Shown: one piece after another, positions 17,420 through 26,455 of the stretch
Position numbering within the stretch: the first letter of the stretch is position 1
Layout of the letters: the number at the start of each line of letters is the position of its first letter
Source: Acidobacteriota bacterium
Lineage (GTDB): Bacteria; Acidobacteriota; Terriglobia; Terriglobales; Acidobacteriaceae
Reading direction: 5' to 3'
NCBI GenBank assembly: GCA_013289685.1
Contig: JABCZL010000008.1
Span: forward strand, 186,001 to 250,000
DNA: 64,000 nt
Position numbers and translations under genes: made by a program
The notes under the pieces: model-generated
Database searches by the model: none
Seen by the model: the letters and a program-made list of their open reading frames with translations, nothing else
Told to the model about the DNA's origin: nothing

Positions 17420-18859
17420 CTAGATTGTCCCGTTTGTGGGGGACGATCTAACCGCGCGACACTCGGCCACAGATTTCAGATGGGTCTCAGGCTGCCTCTG
17501 TTTCGGCACATAATCTAACGGCGCACCGACAGGAATCAGGGGTTCGCGACCCAGGCTTTTCTGATACTCGATCAAGAGCCTTGCCGTATGAGCAATAACC
17601 CATGTGTGCAGGTAGGGATAGTCGAGAGGCTCGCGTTCCTTCGGATCGGTATCTAGGTTGATTAAGTGCGGGGTCGTAAGATGCAGGGCCGGGTCAGTCA
17701 ACGTCTTCTGCATCACGAGAACCATTTTGAAGTTCCGCCACTTGACTCCATAGAGCGTGTCGTTCATCCAACACAGGAAGCCGTCACGGTTCGAGTTGGC
17801 TTGCTTCCCCTCGAAAAAGGCGCGCTGGTCGACACCGTCAATCACGCGGTCTTTCGGAACTTCCAGTCCCGCCCAAAGGACGAGTGTCGTGAATATGTCG
17901 GTGATGTGAACAATCTCATTGCTCTTCTGCCCTGCCGGCACATGACCGGGGTAGCGCACCAGCGCGGGGGTTCGGAGCGACCCTTCCATGCCGGTGAAAT
18001 AGGACCCGTCGAAATATCCAGCCGTGCCCCGCCACGGGGCCGCTTCCTCCGGTCCGTTGTCCCCCGAAAAAACAACGATAGTGTTGTCGTCGACGCCGAG
18101 CTGTTTGAGATAGTCGAGCAGCGTTCCAAAATCGGTGTCCATTTCAAGCAGTGAGTCAGCCCAGTCACCATGGCCTGTTTTGCCCTTGAACTCGGCGCGC
18201 GGTATCGTCGGCAGGTGCATCATGGAGTAGTTGAAGTAGAGGAAAAACGGTTTGCCCGCGTCCGTGCTGCGCTTGAGAAAGTCTTTTGCCCGCTTCATGT
18301 ACTCGACATCGATGTCGCGCCGCACCTCGACCGTCAGTTGCTCAAGCTCCTGAACGGGTTGTCCCTTGCGGCCTTCGAGGACGCGTGTAACCGGGTCGCG
18401 CTTTGGGTCATACCAGGGGTCGTCTGCCCACAAAGATTCGTCATACGAGCGCGGGATCCCATACCACTCGTCGAATCCGTGATCGGTGGGCCAGCGACCC
18501 TCAGAGTCGCCAATGTGCCATTTGCCCACGATGGATGTGGCGTAGCCCGCCTCGGAGAAAATGTCTCCCAGCGTCCTTTCCCACTGCACGAGACCGCCGT
18601 GCGATCCGGCGAGGGCCACTGTCTGATTACCGGAGCGGATGGAATACCGCCCGGTCATCAACGCTGAGCGAGACGGCGTGCACTGTGTCTCCGGGGCAAA
18701 ATTGAAAAGCATCATGCCTTCTTGGGCGAAGGCGTCGATGCGTGCCGTCGTGGCTCCGCGCAAAGCACTGCCAGTGTAGGAACTCAGTTCGCCCATGCCG
18801 AGATTGTCGACGAGGAAGTAAACAACGTTTGGTTTGCTGGCTTGCGGCGGTCGTGTCAT
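17420..18859 (-). CDS. sulfatase (type I, formylglycine-dependent)
   Basis: A 479-residue sulfatase. The active-site signature is CTPSRSALMTGR with Cys60 as the residue oxidised to formylglycine, and the metal-site aspartates are in FLVDNLG near the N-terminus and SGDNGP near residue 270. The motif KWHIGD is also standard. No signal peptide is visible, so it would be cytoplasmic unless a start is missed. It hydrolyses a sulfate ester, but the substrate is unknown. No formylglycine-generating enzyme gene is in the window. Upstream, 64 bases away, lies an ACTGT-N8-ACAGT site. The hydrolase follows after 13 bases. Confidence 0.92.
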   Translation of the reverse strand: MTRPPQASKPNVVYFLVDNLGMGELSSYTGSALRGATTARIDAFAQEGMMLFNFAPETQCTPSRSALMTGRYSIRSGNQTVALAGSHGGLVQWERTLGDIFSEAGYATSIVGKWHIGDSEGRWPTDHGFDEWYGIPRSYDESLWADDPWYDPKRDPVTRVLEGRKGQPVQELEQLTVEVRRDIDVEYMKRAKDFLKRSTDAGKPFFLYFNYSMMHLPTIPRAEFKGKTGHGDWADSLLEMDTDFGTLLDYLKQLGVDDNTIVVFSGDNGPEEAAPWRGTAGYFDGSYFTGMEGSLRTPALVRYPGHVPAGQKSNEIVHITDIFTTLVLWAGLEVPKDRVIDGVDQRAFFEGKQANSNRDGFLCWMNDTLYGVKWRNFKMVLVMQKTLTDPALHLTTPHLINLDTDPKEREPLDYPYLHTWVIAHTARLLIEYQKSLGREPLIPVGAPLDYVPKQRQPETHLKSVAECRAVRSSPTNGTI

Positions 18860-18922
18860 TTCGAATCCTCAGATCGTTATCCGACTCGCAGGCAAGGTTA
18901 CGAGGCCACATTGGGGCCGACA

Positions 18923-18940
18923 ACTGTCAGAGCTGACAGT
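18923..18940. promoter_or_regulatory. operator-like site ACTGT-N8-ACAGT (sulfatase 1)
   Basis: ACTGTCAG, AG, CTGACAGT form a perfect inverted repeat 63 bases before the sulfatase 1 start. The core and the trailing TTCC match two other sites (20473 and 22097). A small stem-loop TCCGCT-TCGC-AGCGGA follows at 18941-18956. Confidence 0.6.
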
Positions 18941-18996
18941 TCCGCTTCGCAGCGGAGCGCGGACTTCGCACTCCGACAAGCCGGCTTTGATCGCAA

Positions 18997-20406
18997 TCAC
19001 GCCGATTTCGGAAGTGCGGTCTTATAGCCGTTGAACTCCCCGCCCGGCTTGATGTTCGGATATTGGGCGAGGCTCTTCTCGTACTCCGCGATAGCCTGGT
19101 ACGCGACCCCGAACATCCAGCCCATGTCCAACTTAGTGTCGAACAGGTTGTACCTCTCGCCGGGATCGCTGCCGAGGTCGAAAAAGATTGGGAACTGAGT
19201 GTCCAGCATCGGTTGGTCAATGCCCTCGGTGTGGCGGAACACAGCCTTGACGTTGAGCCACTTCGAGGACATGAGGGAGCCGTCAGGGCCGAAGAACAGG
19301 AGGGTCTCTCGCCCAGTCTTCTCGCTCTGTCCCAGCAGGAACTTGGAGGCATCAACACCGTCCATCGGACGATCGGTAGGAACTTTGTCCGAGGCTCCCG
19401 CCAATGCAGCGAAGGTCTTGTACCAGTCGTGGGCCGAGAGCATCTCCTCGGTGACAACCCCGGCAGGCACCTTGCCCGACCATCGGGCCATCGCCGGAAC
19501 CCGCATCGAGCCTTCCCAAGGAGGAGTGAAGAAATTGCCACGGAACGGACCGTTCGAACCTCCGGGGGGAGACACTTTCATCAACCCTGCCGCGTTGTCG
19601 CTGGAGAACACGATGAGTGTCTTATCAGCGATCCCCGTCGCATCCACGCAGTCCACGATCTGCCCGACCCGATAATCCATCTCGGCGATGAGGTCCGCGT
19701 ACGTCCCCAACCGGGAGGGATCGGTCTGGTCGAAATCTGGATGCGCCTTCTCCGGTGGGTGCAGGTGCGACAGTGCGATGTAGGTGAAAAACGGCTTGTC
19801 CCCGGCAGCAGCGCGCTTGATGAAATCGGTCGCCTTCCCGACGATCAGTTCGTCCAGCAGGGGACGCACCTCCGTATTCAGCTCGCGGACCGCTGTGGAC
19901 TTTTGGCCCTTCTTACCCTTCCATATCTTGGGCGTCTCGATCCCCTTCGCCTTGGCCAGCGCCCTGAACGTCGCGTACGAAGTCCATCCTGCCTCATCAA
20001 CGCTGTTCTTATAGCCCCACCACTCATCGAAGCCTTGGTCATTGGGTAGCCGTCCCTCGACTTCACCGAGATGCCACTTACCCCACAGGGATGTAGCGTA
20101 GCCAGCGTCGGAGAGTAGTTCCGCGATTGTGTACTCCCATGACACAATTCCGGTCTCGCCTTGACCGGGCATCACTACCTTGTAGGTGCCACAACGCACC
20201 GACTGGCGGCCAGTCATGATCGCGGTGCGTGTCGGCGTGCATTGCGACTCAACGGTGTAGTTGTTGAAGCGGATTCCTTCGCTGGCAAGCTTGTCGATCC
20301 GAGGGGTCGAAATGCTCCCACCGTAGCACGAGAAATCACCCCAGCCAACGTTGTCGCACAGGATGAATACTATGTTCGGTCGAGTCTTTTTCTTCTGGAT
20401 CGCCAT
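18997..20406 (-). CDS. sulfatase (type I, formylglycine-dependent)
   Basis: A 469-residue sulfatase homologous to its neighbour. The signature is CTPTRTAIMTGR, with Cys56 and Thr in place of the more usual Ser/Ala at position 4, still within the C-x-P-x-R rule. NIVFILCDNVGWGD and FSSDNAAG give the metal aspartates, and KWHLGEVEG follows the normal pattern. No signal peptide is visible. Divergence from sulfatase 1 suggests a different substrate rather than a recent copy. An ACTGT-N8-ACAGT site lies 66 bases upstream. Its role in a sulfated-compound pathway is inferred from the pair. Confidence 0.92.
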   Translation of the reverse strand: MAIQKKKTRPNIVFILCDNVGWGDFSCYGGSISTPRIDKLASEGIRFNNYTVESQCTPTRTAIMTGRQSVRCGTYKVVMPGQGETGIVSWEYTIAELLSDAGYATSLWGKWHLGEVEGRLPNDQGFDEWWGYKNSVDEAGWTSYATFRALAKAKGIETPKIWKGKKGQKSTAVRELNTEVRPLLDELIVGKATDFIKRAAAGDKPFFTYIALSHLHPPEKAHPDFDQTDPSRLGTYADLIAEMDYRVGQIVDCVDATGIADKTLIVFSSDNAAGLMKVSPPGGSNGPFRGNFFTPPWEGSMRVPAMARWSGKVPAGVVTEEMLSAHDWYKTFAALAGASDKVPTDRPMDGVDASKFLLGQSEKTGRETLLFFGPDGSLMSSKWLNVKAVFRHTEGIDQPMLDTQFPIFFDLGSDPGERYNLFDTKLDMGWMFGVAYQAIAEYEKSLAQYPNIKPGGEFNGYKTALPKSA

Positions 20407-20472
20407 CGTTTCTTCCCCTTTGCAACCGGTGTGAACGGGATGAATTCTAGGGCTGCTGTGCCAACCCGGGCT

Positions 20473-20490
20473 ACTGTAAGAATCGACAGT
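20473..20490. promoter_or_regulatory. operator-like site ACTGT-N8-ACAGT (sulfatase 2)
   Basis: ACTGT AAGAATCG ACAGT followed by TCC. Outer arms match the other two sites, and the eight-base core keeps the NAGARYYG pattern. It lies 66 bases before the sulfatase 2 start. Confidence 0.6.
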
Positions 20491-20543
20491 TCCAGCGATT
20501 TCCTCTCGCTTCTTGCACAGCGCAACGCCGCTTTGAGAACGCT

Positions 20544-20574
20544 AACTGGCGAAAATCCCCATTTCACGCGACCA
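20544..20574. repeat. TGGCGAAAATCCCCATTTC repeat copy
   Basis: AACTGGCGAAAATCCCCATTTCACGCGACCA stands between sulfatase 2 and the next ankyrin gene. It is closest to the copy at 24298 (TGGCGTAACATCCCCGTTTC). Confidence 0.45.
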
Positions 20575-20632
20575 ACGGTCAAAACGTGCGAGCACCCTGT
20601 TTTGAACAGTTGCCGTTGATTGGTTACTGCTG

Positions 20633-21907
20633 GTGCGGGATTCCACGATTGCCAGAGCGCATAATGGGACTGTGACAACTGCTCGGGCTTCGATGGCGGT
20701 ATTCGCGCAGAGTATGACACTTGCCCGGAGTGGGATATGGGTTCTGCTGGGCCTCGCGGTCTCAACATGCGTTACCTGCACTCGACGTCCGGTCGATCGT
20801 GCAATGCTCGACAGCGAACTACTGCAATCCGTTAGAAAGGGCGACACCGCAACTGTTCTGCACCTGTTGCAGCAGGGGGCGGATATTGACGCCAAGGACC
20901 AAGGCGGTTCGACCGCACTGGCATTGGCCGCAGACTACGGCCACCGTGATGTCGCAAGGCTCTTGCTGGCCAGAGGCGCTGATCCCGTCGCCGGTGGTTT
21001 GAGCGGAGAAAGCGCTCTCAGGGAGGCTGCGGGCCTCGGCTACGCCACAAAAGTCGCCCTCGTGTTGGAACGTGGAGGAGACTTAAAGGCTAAGAATGAA
21101 GCCTTATTCGCCATGGGCGAATCAGGTCCCGCCGTCATACAGATCCAGGCCGCACCGACTCGACAGGTTCAAGAGCAACCGAATCAGACGCGGCCGGATA
21201 TTGACATCGCCAGGACGGTCGGACTACTTCTGGACCACGGAGCGAATATCGAGTCGCGGAACTACGATGAAGCAACTCCGTTGATATGGGCGGCGGAGCA
21301 CGGCTCGACCGAGGTCGTGCGGGCGCTGCTGGGACGGGGAGCAGATGTAGAGGCCAGAGACAAGTACGGCGGTACTGCGCTGATTCGTGCGGCCTGTGAA
21401 TGCGCAATCATTGACATGCCCGAGACTCTTGAGTCTATGAGGCTATTGCTGGAAAAAGGGGCTAACGTTAACGCCAGGGACATTGACGGAGGCACAGCCC
21501 TTATGGCGGCAGCATCGGCGGGACGAACCCAGAACATGACGCTGCTGCTGGACAATGGCGCTCAGATGGAGTTGAAGGACAAAGACGGCAATACGGCCTT
21601 GCTAGTCTCTGCGGGGGCAGGCCCCTACAGTGCCGTCGGCGTTGTTTACACGGTCGACCCCGTGAAACTACTTCTCGAAAGAGGAGCTAACCTCGAAGCG
21701 ACGAACAGCCGCGGCGATACTGCCCTGATGCTAGCGGCATCAAAGGGCGGATACGAGGATGAACGAACCGTCGGATTGTTGCTCGACAACGGTGCAGCTG
21801 TCGAAGCCAAGAACAGACAAGGAAAGACCGCTTTAGAATTGGCATTGAAGAGTCATCGCACTGACACCGTCCATCTCTTAAGAAATGCCAGGCGAGCACC
21901 CAAGTAG
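20633..21907 (+). CDS. ankyrin repeat protein, probably exported
   Basis: A 424-residue protein. A hydrophobic stretch (about residues 35-50, IWVLLGLAVSTC) could be a signal or lipoprotein-type leader. At least eight ankyrin repeats follow with clear GxTAL.. and LLxxGAxxxA motifs, for example GSTALALAADYGHRDVARLLLARGAD. Ankyrin repeats bind proteins; the target is unknown. The GTG at 20633 has no good ribosome site. Later starts at 20693 (ATG) or 20714 (ATG) would place the hydrophobic leader at the very N-terminus and may be correct. Confidence 0.85.
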   Translation: MRDSTIARAHNGTVTTARASMAVFAQSMTLARSGIWVLLGLAVSTCVTCTRRPVDRAMLDSELLQSVRKGDTATVLHLLQQGADIDAKDQGGSTALALAADYGHRDVARLLLARGADPVAGGLSGESALREAAGLGYATKVALVLERGGDLKAKNEALFAMGESGPAVIQIQAAPTRQVQEQPNQTRPDIDIARTVGLLLDHGANIESRNYDEATPLIWAAEHGSTEVVRALLGRGADVEARDKYGGTALIRAACECAIIDMPETLESMRLLLEKGANVNARDIDGGTALMAAASAGRTQNMTLLLDNGAQMELKDKDGNTALLVSAGAGPYSAVGVVYTVDPVKLLLERGANLEATNSRGDTALMLAASKGGYEDERTVGLLLDNGAAVEAKNRQGKTALELALKSHRTDTVHLLRNARRAPK

Positions 21908-21917
21908 TGGCCTGCCT

Positions 21918-21952
21918 CAGTTGGCGAAAAATCGCGATTACGCTCATTGACC
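21918..21952. repeat. TGGCGAAAAATCGCGATTAC repeat copy
   Basis: CAGTTGGCGAAAAATCGCGATTACGCTCATTGACC begins ten bases after the ankyrin gene. It is the closest relative of the copy at 14555. Confidence 0.5.
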
Positions 21953-22096
21953 CGGCGGCAGGGGTTCTGAGCGCTAACGCCTGGTTACAACACCTATCAT
22001 GCCGCTCCGTGGCAAACAGCAGAAAAAACAGAGTCCCATATCACCTGGAAGGGCAATCGCTGATCCATCCGGTCGACAGTACCCGCAGCCGCTGCC

Positions 22097-22114
22097 ACTG
22101 TTAGAACCGACAGT
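22097..22114. promoter_or_regulatory. operator-like site ACTGT-N8-ACAGT (NHL gene)
   Basis: ACTGT TAGAACCG ACAGT followed by TCC, 73 bases before the TTG start of the NHL gene. It matches the two sulfatase sites at all ten arm bases and shares TTCC after it. Confidence 0.6.
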
Positions 22115-22187
22115 TCCCGGATGTCCGCGATGGTAGTGAAATAGCGAGTCGCAGCACTCGACAGAAGTGCGCCGCCGGAGGATTACA

Positions 22188-24260
22188 TTGGGACGAAGCT
22201 TGGACTTGACGACAACTGTTCGAAAACTGGTACTGGGAACGCTTCTCGTCGCCAGCGTCTTGCTGGCTGTGTTGGCTTCGGCTGTTGACAGCATTCAAGG
22301 TCGGGTGCTGGGCGGAGGCGCACCCATCGCCAGCTCAACCGTAACTTTGTGGGCGGAAGGTGCAGACGCGCCCAAGCAACTCGCTCAAGCCCAGACCGGG
22401 AACGATGGCAGGTTTGAGGTTCGTGTAAGCGCGTCGGAAGACGTCATCCTCTATCTGGTGGCAACAGGTGGCGAACCCACGGCCAACAGGGGCGGCGACA
22501 ACCCAGCCATCGCCCTGATGACGGTTGTCGGCAGCAGACCCCCGGCAAGTGTAGTCATCAACGAGATGACGACCGTGGCGTCCGTCTGGACGCATGCGCA
22601 ATTCTTAGAGGGCACGACGATCAAGGGTCATGCGCTCGGTCTTCGCATCGCTGTGGGCAATCTGCCCAACTTCGTCGATGTGGAGACCGGCGGATGGGGT
22701 GGAGCAATTCAGGACCCGCTTAACAGCGGCCAGACGCCAACGATGGCCAACTTCGCCACGCTTGCCGACCTGCTCTCGGGTTGCGTCAATCGCGTGAAGG
22801 CGGACGCCTGCAGCAGCCTGTTCGCGGCCGCTACACCTCCGGGCGGCGAAGCCCCAAACGACACGCTGAACGCAGCCGAGTCGATCGCCCTTAATCCCTG
22901 GTACCAGCCCGAGAGACTCTTCGACCTGCTCCGCCAGTTCTATCAAGTATCGGCGAGCAATCACATGCTTGCGGTCCCTTATATGCCTTACCTCAACTGG
23001 GCGCCTAGCGCCTGGACACTTCCGCTCAAGTTCACGGGCGGCGGGTATGTCGCCGGTGGGAAGTGCATGTTCGACAGCGAGGGCAACCTGTGGGTCGGCG
23101 ACAACTTCACCGTCGGCTGGCAGGGGCAGGACTCGTTGTGGCAGGGCCACGCCACCAAGTTCGCTCCAAACGGCAAACCTCTGTCGCCGATCACCACGGG
23201 TTTCACGGGCGGGGGTATGGAAGGGGGAACCTTCGGTGCGGCAGTTGACGCCAAGGACAACGTCTGGCTTACCAGCTATGGCAGCAAATCAATCTCTGTG
23301 TTCGACAAGAACGGCACGCCCCTGACACCATCGGAGGGCATCAATTTCGGCGGCCGGCTGGGTCTGATGCAGGGAGTCATCGCAACGCCGAGCGGTGACG
23401 TTTGGGTCTTGGGTATCGAGAAGAGGCAACTCGTTTACTTTCCTAAGGGCGATATAAATAGCGGACGGATCGTTTGCGAGGGGGACAGCGCGGAGCCGTG
23501 CAAATCATTCGTAGCTCCGTTCCACCTTGGTATCGACCAGCAGGACCGGATCTGGGTGTCTAACAGCGGCACGCCTCACGTCACGCGCTTTCCAGCCTCC
23601 GATCCCAGCAAGGCCGAGAACTTCAAGACCGGAATCAACAATAGCGGCCTTGGCATCGATAGTCAGGGCAACGTGTGGGTCACCAACCGGTTCGGTACTA
23701 GCTTGCTGGGCATGGCCCATCTGGTCGACATGGGACTGCGGCTGAAGACCGAGGGCGTTGCGTCAGCCTCTGACTACCTGACGATGACGATGTCAAAGCA
23801 GCAAGGCGGCACCATGAACGGTGGCAGCGTCACGCTGTTGCGGCCGGACGGCACACAATTTCCGGGCTCGCCGTTCAAAAGCGCCGGCCTCCCCGGCCCG
23901 TGGGCGGTGGTGGTGGACGGTAATGACAACGTCTGCATCTCCAACTTCGCCATGCCGAGCAGTCCGATCGTGGAATTATGCGGCGCGCGCGCTGAGCATT
24001 GCCCGCCAGGCGCACATACTGGCGACCAGATTTCGCCTCCAGGCGGATACGTTGGCGGTGGATTGCAGATGATGACCGATATCGCTGTCGATCCGGCAGG
24101 CAATGTCTGGGCGATGAACAACTGGCAGGATATCGACAGTTGTATCGGCACACCCAAAGAGGCGCTGTCAACTCGGTGCGGTGGCCAAGGCGTCGTGATC
24201 TTTTACGGCATGGCCAAGCCAGTGCACGCACCGCAGATTGGACCTGCACGCCAACCGTAG
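22188..24260 (+). CDS. secreted NHL/beta-propeller protein
   Basis: About 690 residues from TTG 22188, chosen because GGAGG lies six bases before it (GTG 22167 is the longer option). A signal peptide (LVLGTLLVASVLLAVLASA) is followed by a carboxypeptidase-regulatory-like domain (VDSIQGRVLGGGAPIASSTVTL). A large region then has NHL/SMP-30-type repeats with phrases such as GNLWVGDNFT, DNVWLTSYGS, DRIWVSNSGT, GNVWVTNRFG, and GNVWAMNNWQ. Such propellers bind ligands or act as lactonases; there is no clear catalytic set here. It is likely in the periplasm or outside the cell. The shared operator suggests control with the sulfatases. Confidence 0.85.
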   Translation: MGRSLDLTTTVRKLVLGTLLVASVLLAVLASAVDSIQGRVLGGGAPIASSTVTLWAEGADAPKQLAQAQTGNDGRFEVRVSASEDVILYLVATGGEPTANRGGDNPAIALMTVVGSRPPASVVINEMTTVASVWTHAQFLEGTTIKGHALGLRIAVGNLPNFVDVETGGWGGAIQDPLNSGQTPTMANFATLADLLSGCVNRVKADACSSLFAAATPPGGEAPNDTLNAAESIALNPWYQPERLFDLLRQFYQVSASNHMLAVPYMPYLNWAPSAWTLPLKFTGGGYVAGGKCMFDSEGNLWVGDNFTVGWQGQDSLWQGHATKFAPNGKPLSPITTGFTGGGMEGGTFGAAVDAKDNVWLTSYGSKSISVFDKNGTPLTPSEGINFGGRLGLMQGVIATPSGDVWVLGIEKRQLVYFPKGDINSGRIVCEGDSAEPCKSFVAPFHLGIDQQDRIWVSNSGTPHVTRFPASDPSKAENFKTGINNSGLGIDSQGNVWVTNRFGTSLLGMAHLVDMGLRLKTEGVASASDYLTMTMSKQQGGTMNGGSVTLLRPDGTQFPGSPFKSAGLPGPWAVVVDGNDNVCISNFAMPSSPIVELCGARAEHCPPGAHTGDQISPPGGYVGGGLQMMTDIAVDPAGNVWAMNNWQDIDSCIGTPKEALSTRCGGQGVVIFYGMAKPVHAPQIGPARQP

Positions 24261-24297
24261 ACAAGTTCGCTGCTCGTCGCGTAGCGGGAGCGCCGAG

Positions 24298-24332
24298 TCA
24301 GTTGGCGTAACATCCCCGTTTCACTTATCGAC
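24298..24332. repeat. TGGCGTAACATCCCCGTTTC repeat copy
   Basis: TCAGTTGGCGTAACATCCCCGTTTCACTTATCGACG, after the NHL gene. It ends the accessory block that starts with the copy at 14555. Confidence 0.45.
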
Positions 24333-24358
24333 GCTGGATCCTAGGTAATAGCAATGCT

Positions 24359-24772
24359 CTATGCGGCATCCTGTTCCAGGAAGAAAAGTGAGGGCTGCAG
24401 GTCGAGTTTGTTTAGTGCCGGCTTCACCTTGATGTGGAAAGACGCTCGGTCTCGGGCGAGCTTCGGGCCAATCACACCGGTCAACCTCTCAACGGTGGTG
24501 CTCAAGTCTTTGCCGTGCATCTGCTGCAACTCGACCGTAATTGTGATGTCGAACAACCCACTTTCGCATTCGTCAGAGTGTTGTGCCCTGTGCGCGTGCA
24601 AACTCCCCCCGAGCATCCGAGCGAGGCTCACCAGCGAGCGTCTCTTGCACGCCGGGCATTCGTCACCTCGACTGCTACTGATGACCTCGCAATCCAGGCA
24701 AAAGACTGCATTCAAGAGAGGGAGAAATCCTGCGTCGCGATGGTTCCTTGTTTCGGCGAACATATACACCAA
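24359..24772 (-). CDS. small zinc-ribbon hypothetical protein
   Basis: A 137-residue protein with an N-terminal zinc ribbon (CLDC then CPAC, 13 residues between the pairs) followed by RSLVSLARMLGG. The rest has no recognised domain. I recall similar short proteins with the CxxC-CPAC-RSLLNLARxLGGSL pattern in Acidobacteriota, function unknown. Part of the frame opposite is also open, but the conserved ribbon supports this strand. Confidence 0.6.
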   Translation of the reverse strand: MVYMFAETRNHRDAGFLPLLNAVFCLDCEVISSSRGDECPACKRRSLVSLARMLGGSLHAHRAQHSDECESGLFDITITVELQQMHGKDLSTTVERLTGVIGPKLARDRASFHIKVKPALNKLDLQPSLFFLEQDAA

Positions 24773-24969
24773 CTTTTGTCGCTGAGATCGGGGCAGCTAC
24801 ATTCAAAAAGAATACAGCGTCATTCTCAATGTGTAAGCTGTCAAAGTTTCCAGTGGCTGAGCCAACTCCAGGCCCAGGCAGGACAGATCGCAAATCGGTC
24901 TACTAATCAGGGAAGCCTGCCGCATCGTGCGGCACACATCCTAGCTATCAAAGTCGCCCGTGCCACCAA

Positions 24970-26400
24970 TCAATTCTTGGGTTGTGGTTGTGGCCTCGGT
25001 TGAGATTTCGGTGGCGGCTTCGGTGCCGGTTTTGAGTGCGAAGGCGTCTGCCTCTGCGGCTGAGACCCGCCCGATGGTGCAGGTTTTGGCGCGGGTTTCG
25101 GCTGGGGGGCGGGCCGAGTTGTGGCAGGCGGCGCTGTCGGTCTCGTTTTTGGTTGCACCTGGCCCCCGGTTGTCGGCCTCGGCTGAGGGGTTGGCCGATT
25201 TGTTGCCGGCGGTCTGGTGCCATTGGCCGGAGGCCGATTTGTACCGGGAGGGTTTGGCTTCCCCTGAGCCGGTGGGTTTGGTTTTCCCGTCGGCGGCTTG
25301 GCTGGCGGCCTGGTTGAGCCGGGCGGTTTCGGGGACGGCCTGGCTATTGGATGGGTGGGTGTGCCGGGCTTAGGTTGCTGCACTGGCGGACGAGCCCCTG
25401 CGGGAGGTCTGTGTCCGGGCGGGTTGCTTGGTCCCCAAGGCGGGCGATTTGGTGGACGGGGTCCCGGAACCGGAGGCCGATAGTGCGGCGGACGATAGTG
25501 CCAGTTGCCGCGATAGCCGGGGCGACTGGTATACAGAACCGGACGCGGACGGTACCAGACAGTCGGCGGGCGATAAGGGTTTCTCCATCCGGCCCAGACG
25601 ACGTGGTTGTAATAGCACCGGTGCGTTCCCCAACTCCATCCCCACCCACCCCATCCCCACGGCGGGTTGCCAACCAGCAGCGCGCCAATCGCGATCCCCG
25701 CTCCGAAAGTGATCAGCGGCGTCACGACCGCAGTGCTTGTGCTGGGTCTGACATAAACCACGGTGGGATTGTATACAGGAACATAAACCACTTGCGGGTT
25801 TGCTGGCTGGATGACATAGATGGTCTGACCCGCCAGTTGCTGCACCTCCACTTGCTGTTGCGAAGTACTGCGCAGCGTCCCGGCCGCATAAGCTTGGGCT
25901 CGTAATCGCTGGATCGAAGCCGAGACCGCTCCCTGGTCCGCCAAAAAGGCCTGCCCAATGGCGGCGTAATCGTCGATGTTTTGCGCCATCATATCCAGCA
26001 CTTGCGGAAAATTCGTCAGCGCGATGAATGCCGGATCGAACCCCTGCTGCTGCGCGGCGTCGGTGAGAGTCGTGCCGGAAAGCCCGGAGTTCTGCTGCAG
26101 CCAGTTATCCACGTCCAGAATTTCCTGCGGATTGGTTGCGGCGGTTGTGATCTGAGCCAGCAGAGAATCAGGGTAAAGCGCGACCGGAGCCAACAACTGG
26201 TCCAGCTGCTGCGGGGTGGGAGTCGCTGTCTGCGCCCAGAGCAAAGGTCCAAACTCCGGGGAGACTACCATGGCGACTAGCAAAATGATCGCGGTAAAAC
26301 CAGGTTTCCGTCGCATTGAACGCCTCGTCACGGCAGCCGCGTACATTCGCCGCGATTGCCGGGGGATGAAGTGGAGACCAGGAGGTTGGTTTTTCCGCAC
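24970..26400 (-). CDS. DUF3300 domain protein, proline-rich C-terminus
   Basis: A 476-residue exported protein. A signal-anchor like segment (FTAIILLVAMVVSPEFGPLLW) is followed by DUF3300 (about residues 60-260: LDQLLAPVALYPDSLLAQI, VLDMMAQNIDDYAAIGQAFL, VYVPVYNPTVVY). A glycine/aromatic stretch (WGWGGWGWSWG) and about 170 residues rich in proline, arginine and glycine follow. The function of DUF3300 is unknown; it is frequent in Gram-negative exported proteins. The start could be Met19 (26346) or Met29 (26316). A weak ACTGT-N8-ACAG site lies 55 bases before the annotated start. Confidence 0.85.
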   Translation of the reverse strand: MRKNQPPGLHFIPRQSRRMYAAAVTRRSMRRKPGFTAIILLVAMVVSPEFGPLLWAQTATPTPQQLDQLLAPVALYPDSLLAQITTAATNPQEILDVDNWLQQNSGLSGTTLTDAAQQQGFDPAFIALTNFPQVLDMMAQNIDDYAAIGQAFLADQGAVSASIQRLRAQAYAAGTLRSTSQQQVEVQQLAGQTIYVIQPANPQVVYVPVYNPTVVYVRPSTSTAVVTPLITFGAGIAIGALLVGNPPWGWGGWGWSWGTHRCYYNHVVWAGWRNPYRPPTVWYRPRPVLYTSRPGYRGNWHYRPPHYRPPVPGPRPPNRPPWGPSNPPGHRPPAGARPPVQQPKPGTPTHPIARPSPKPPGSTRPPAKPPTGKPNPPAQGKPNPPGTNRPPANGTRPPATNRPTPQPRPTTGGQVQPKTRPTAPPATTRPAPQPKPAPKPAPSGGSQPQRQTPSHSKPAPKPPPKSQPRPQPQPKN

Positions 26401-26455
26401 GGCCGCATGATCACTATGTCAGGTGCTAGTGCAATACACGCGGGAGTGGCTGGCA

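Noticed and set aside
20597..20616. CTGTT-TTG-AACAG as a fourth copy of the sulfatase operator
   Set aside because: The spacing between half-sites is three bases shorter and the core does not match.
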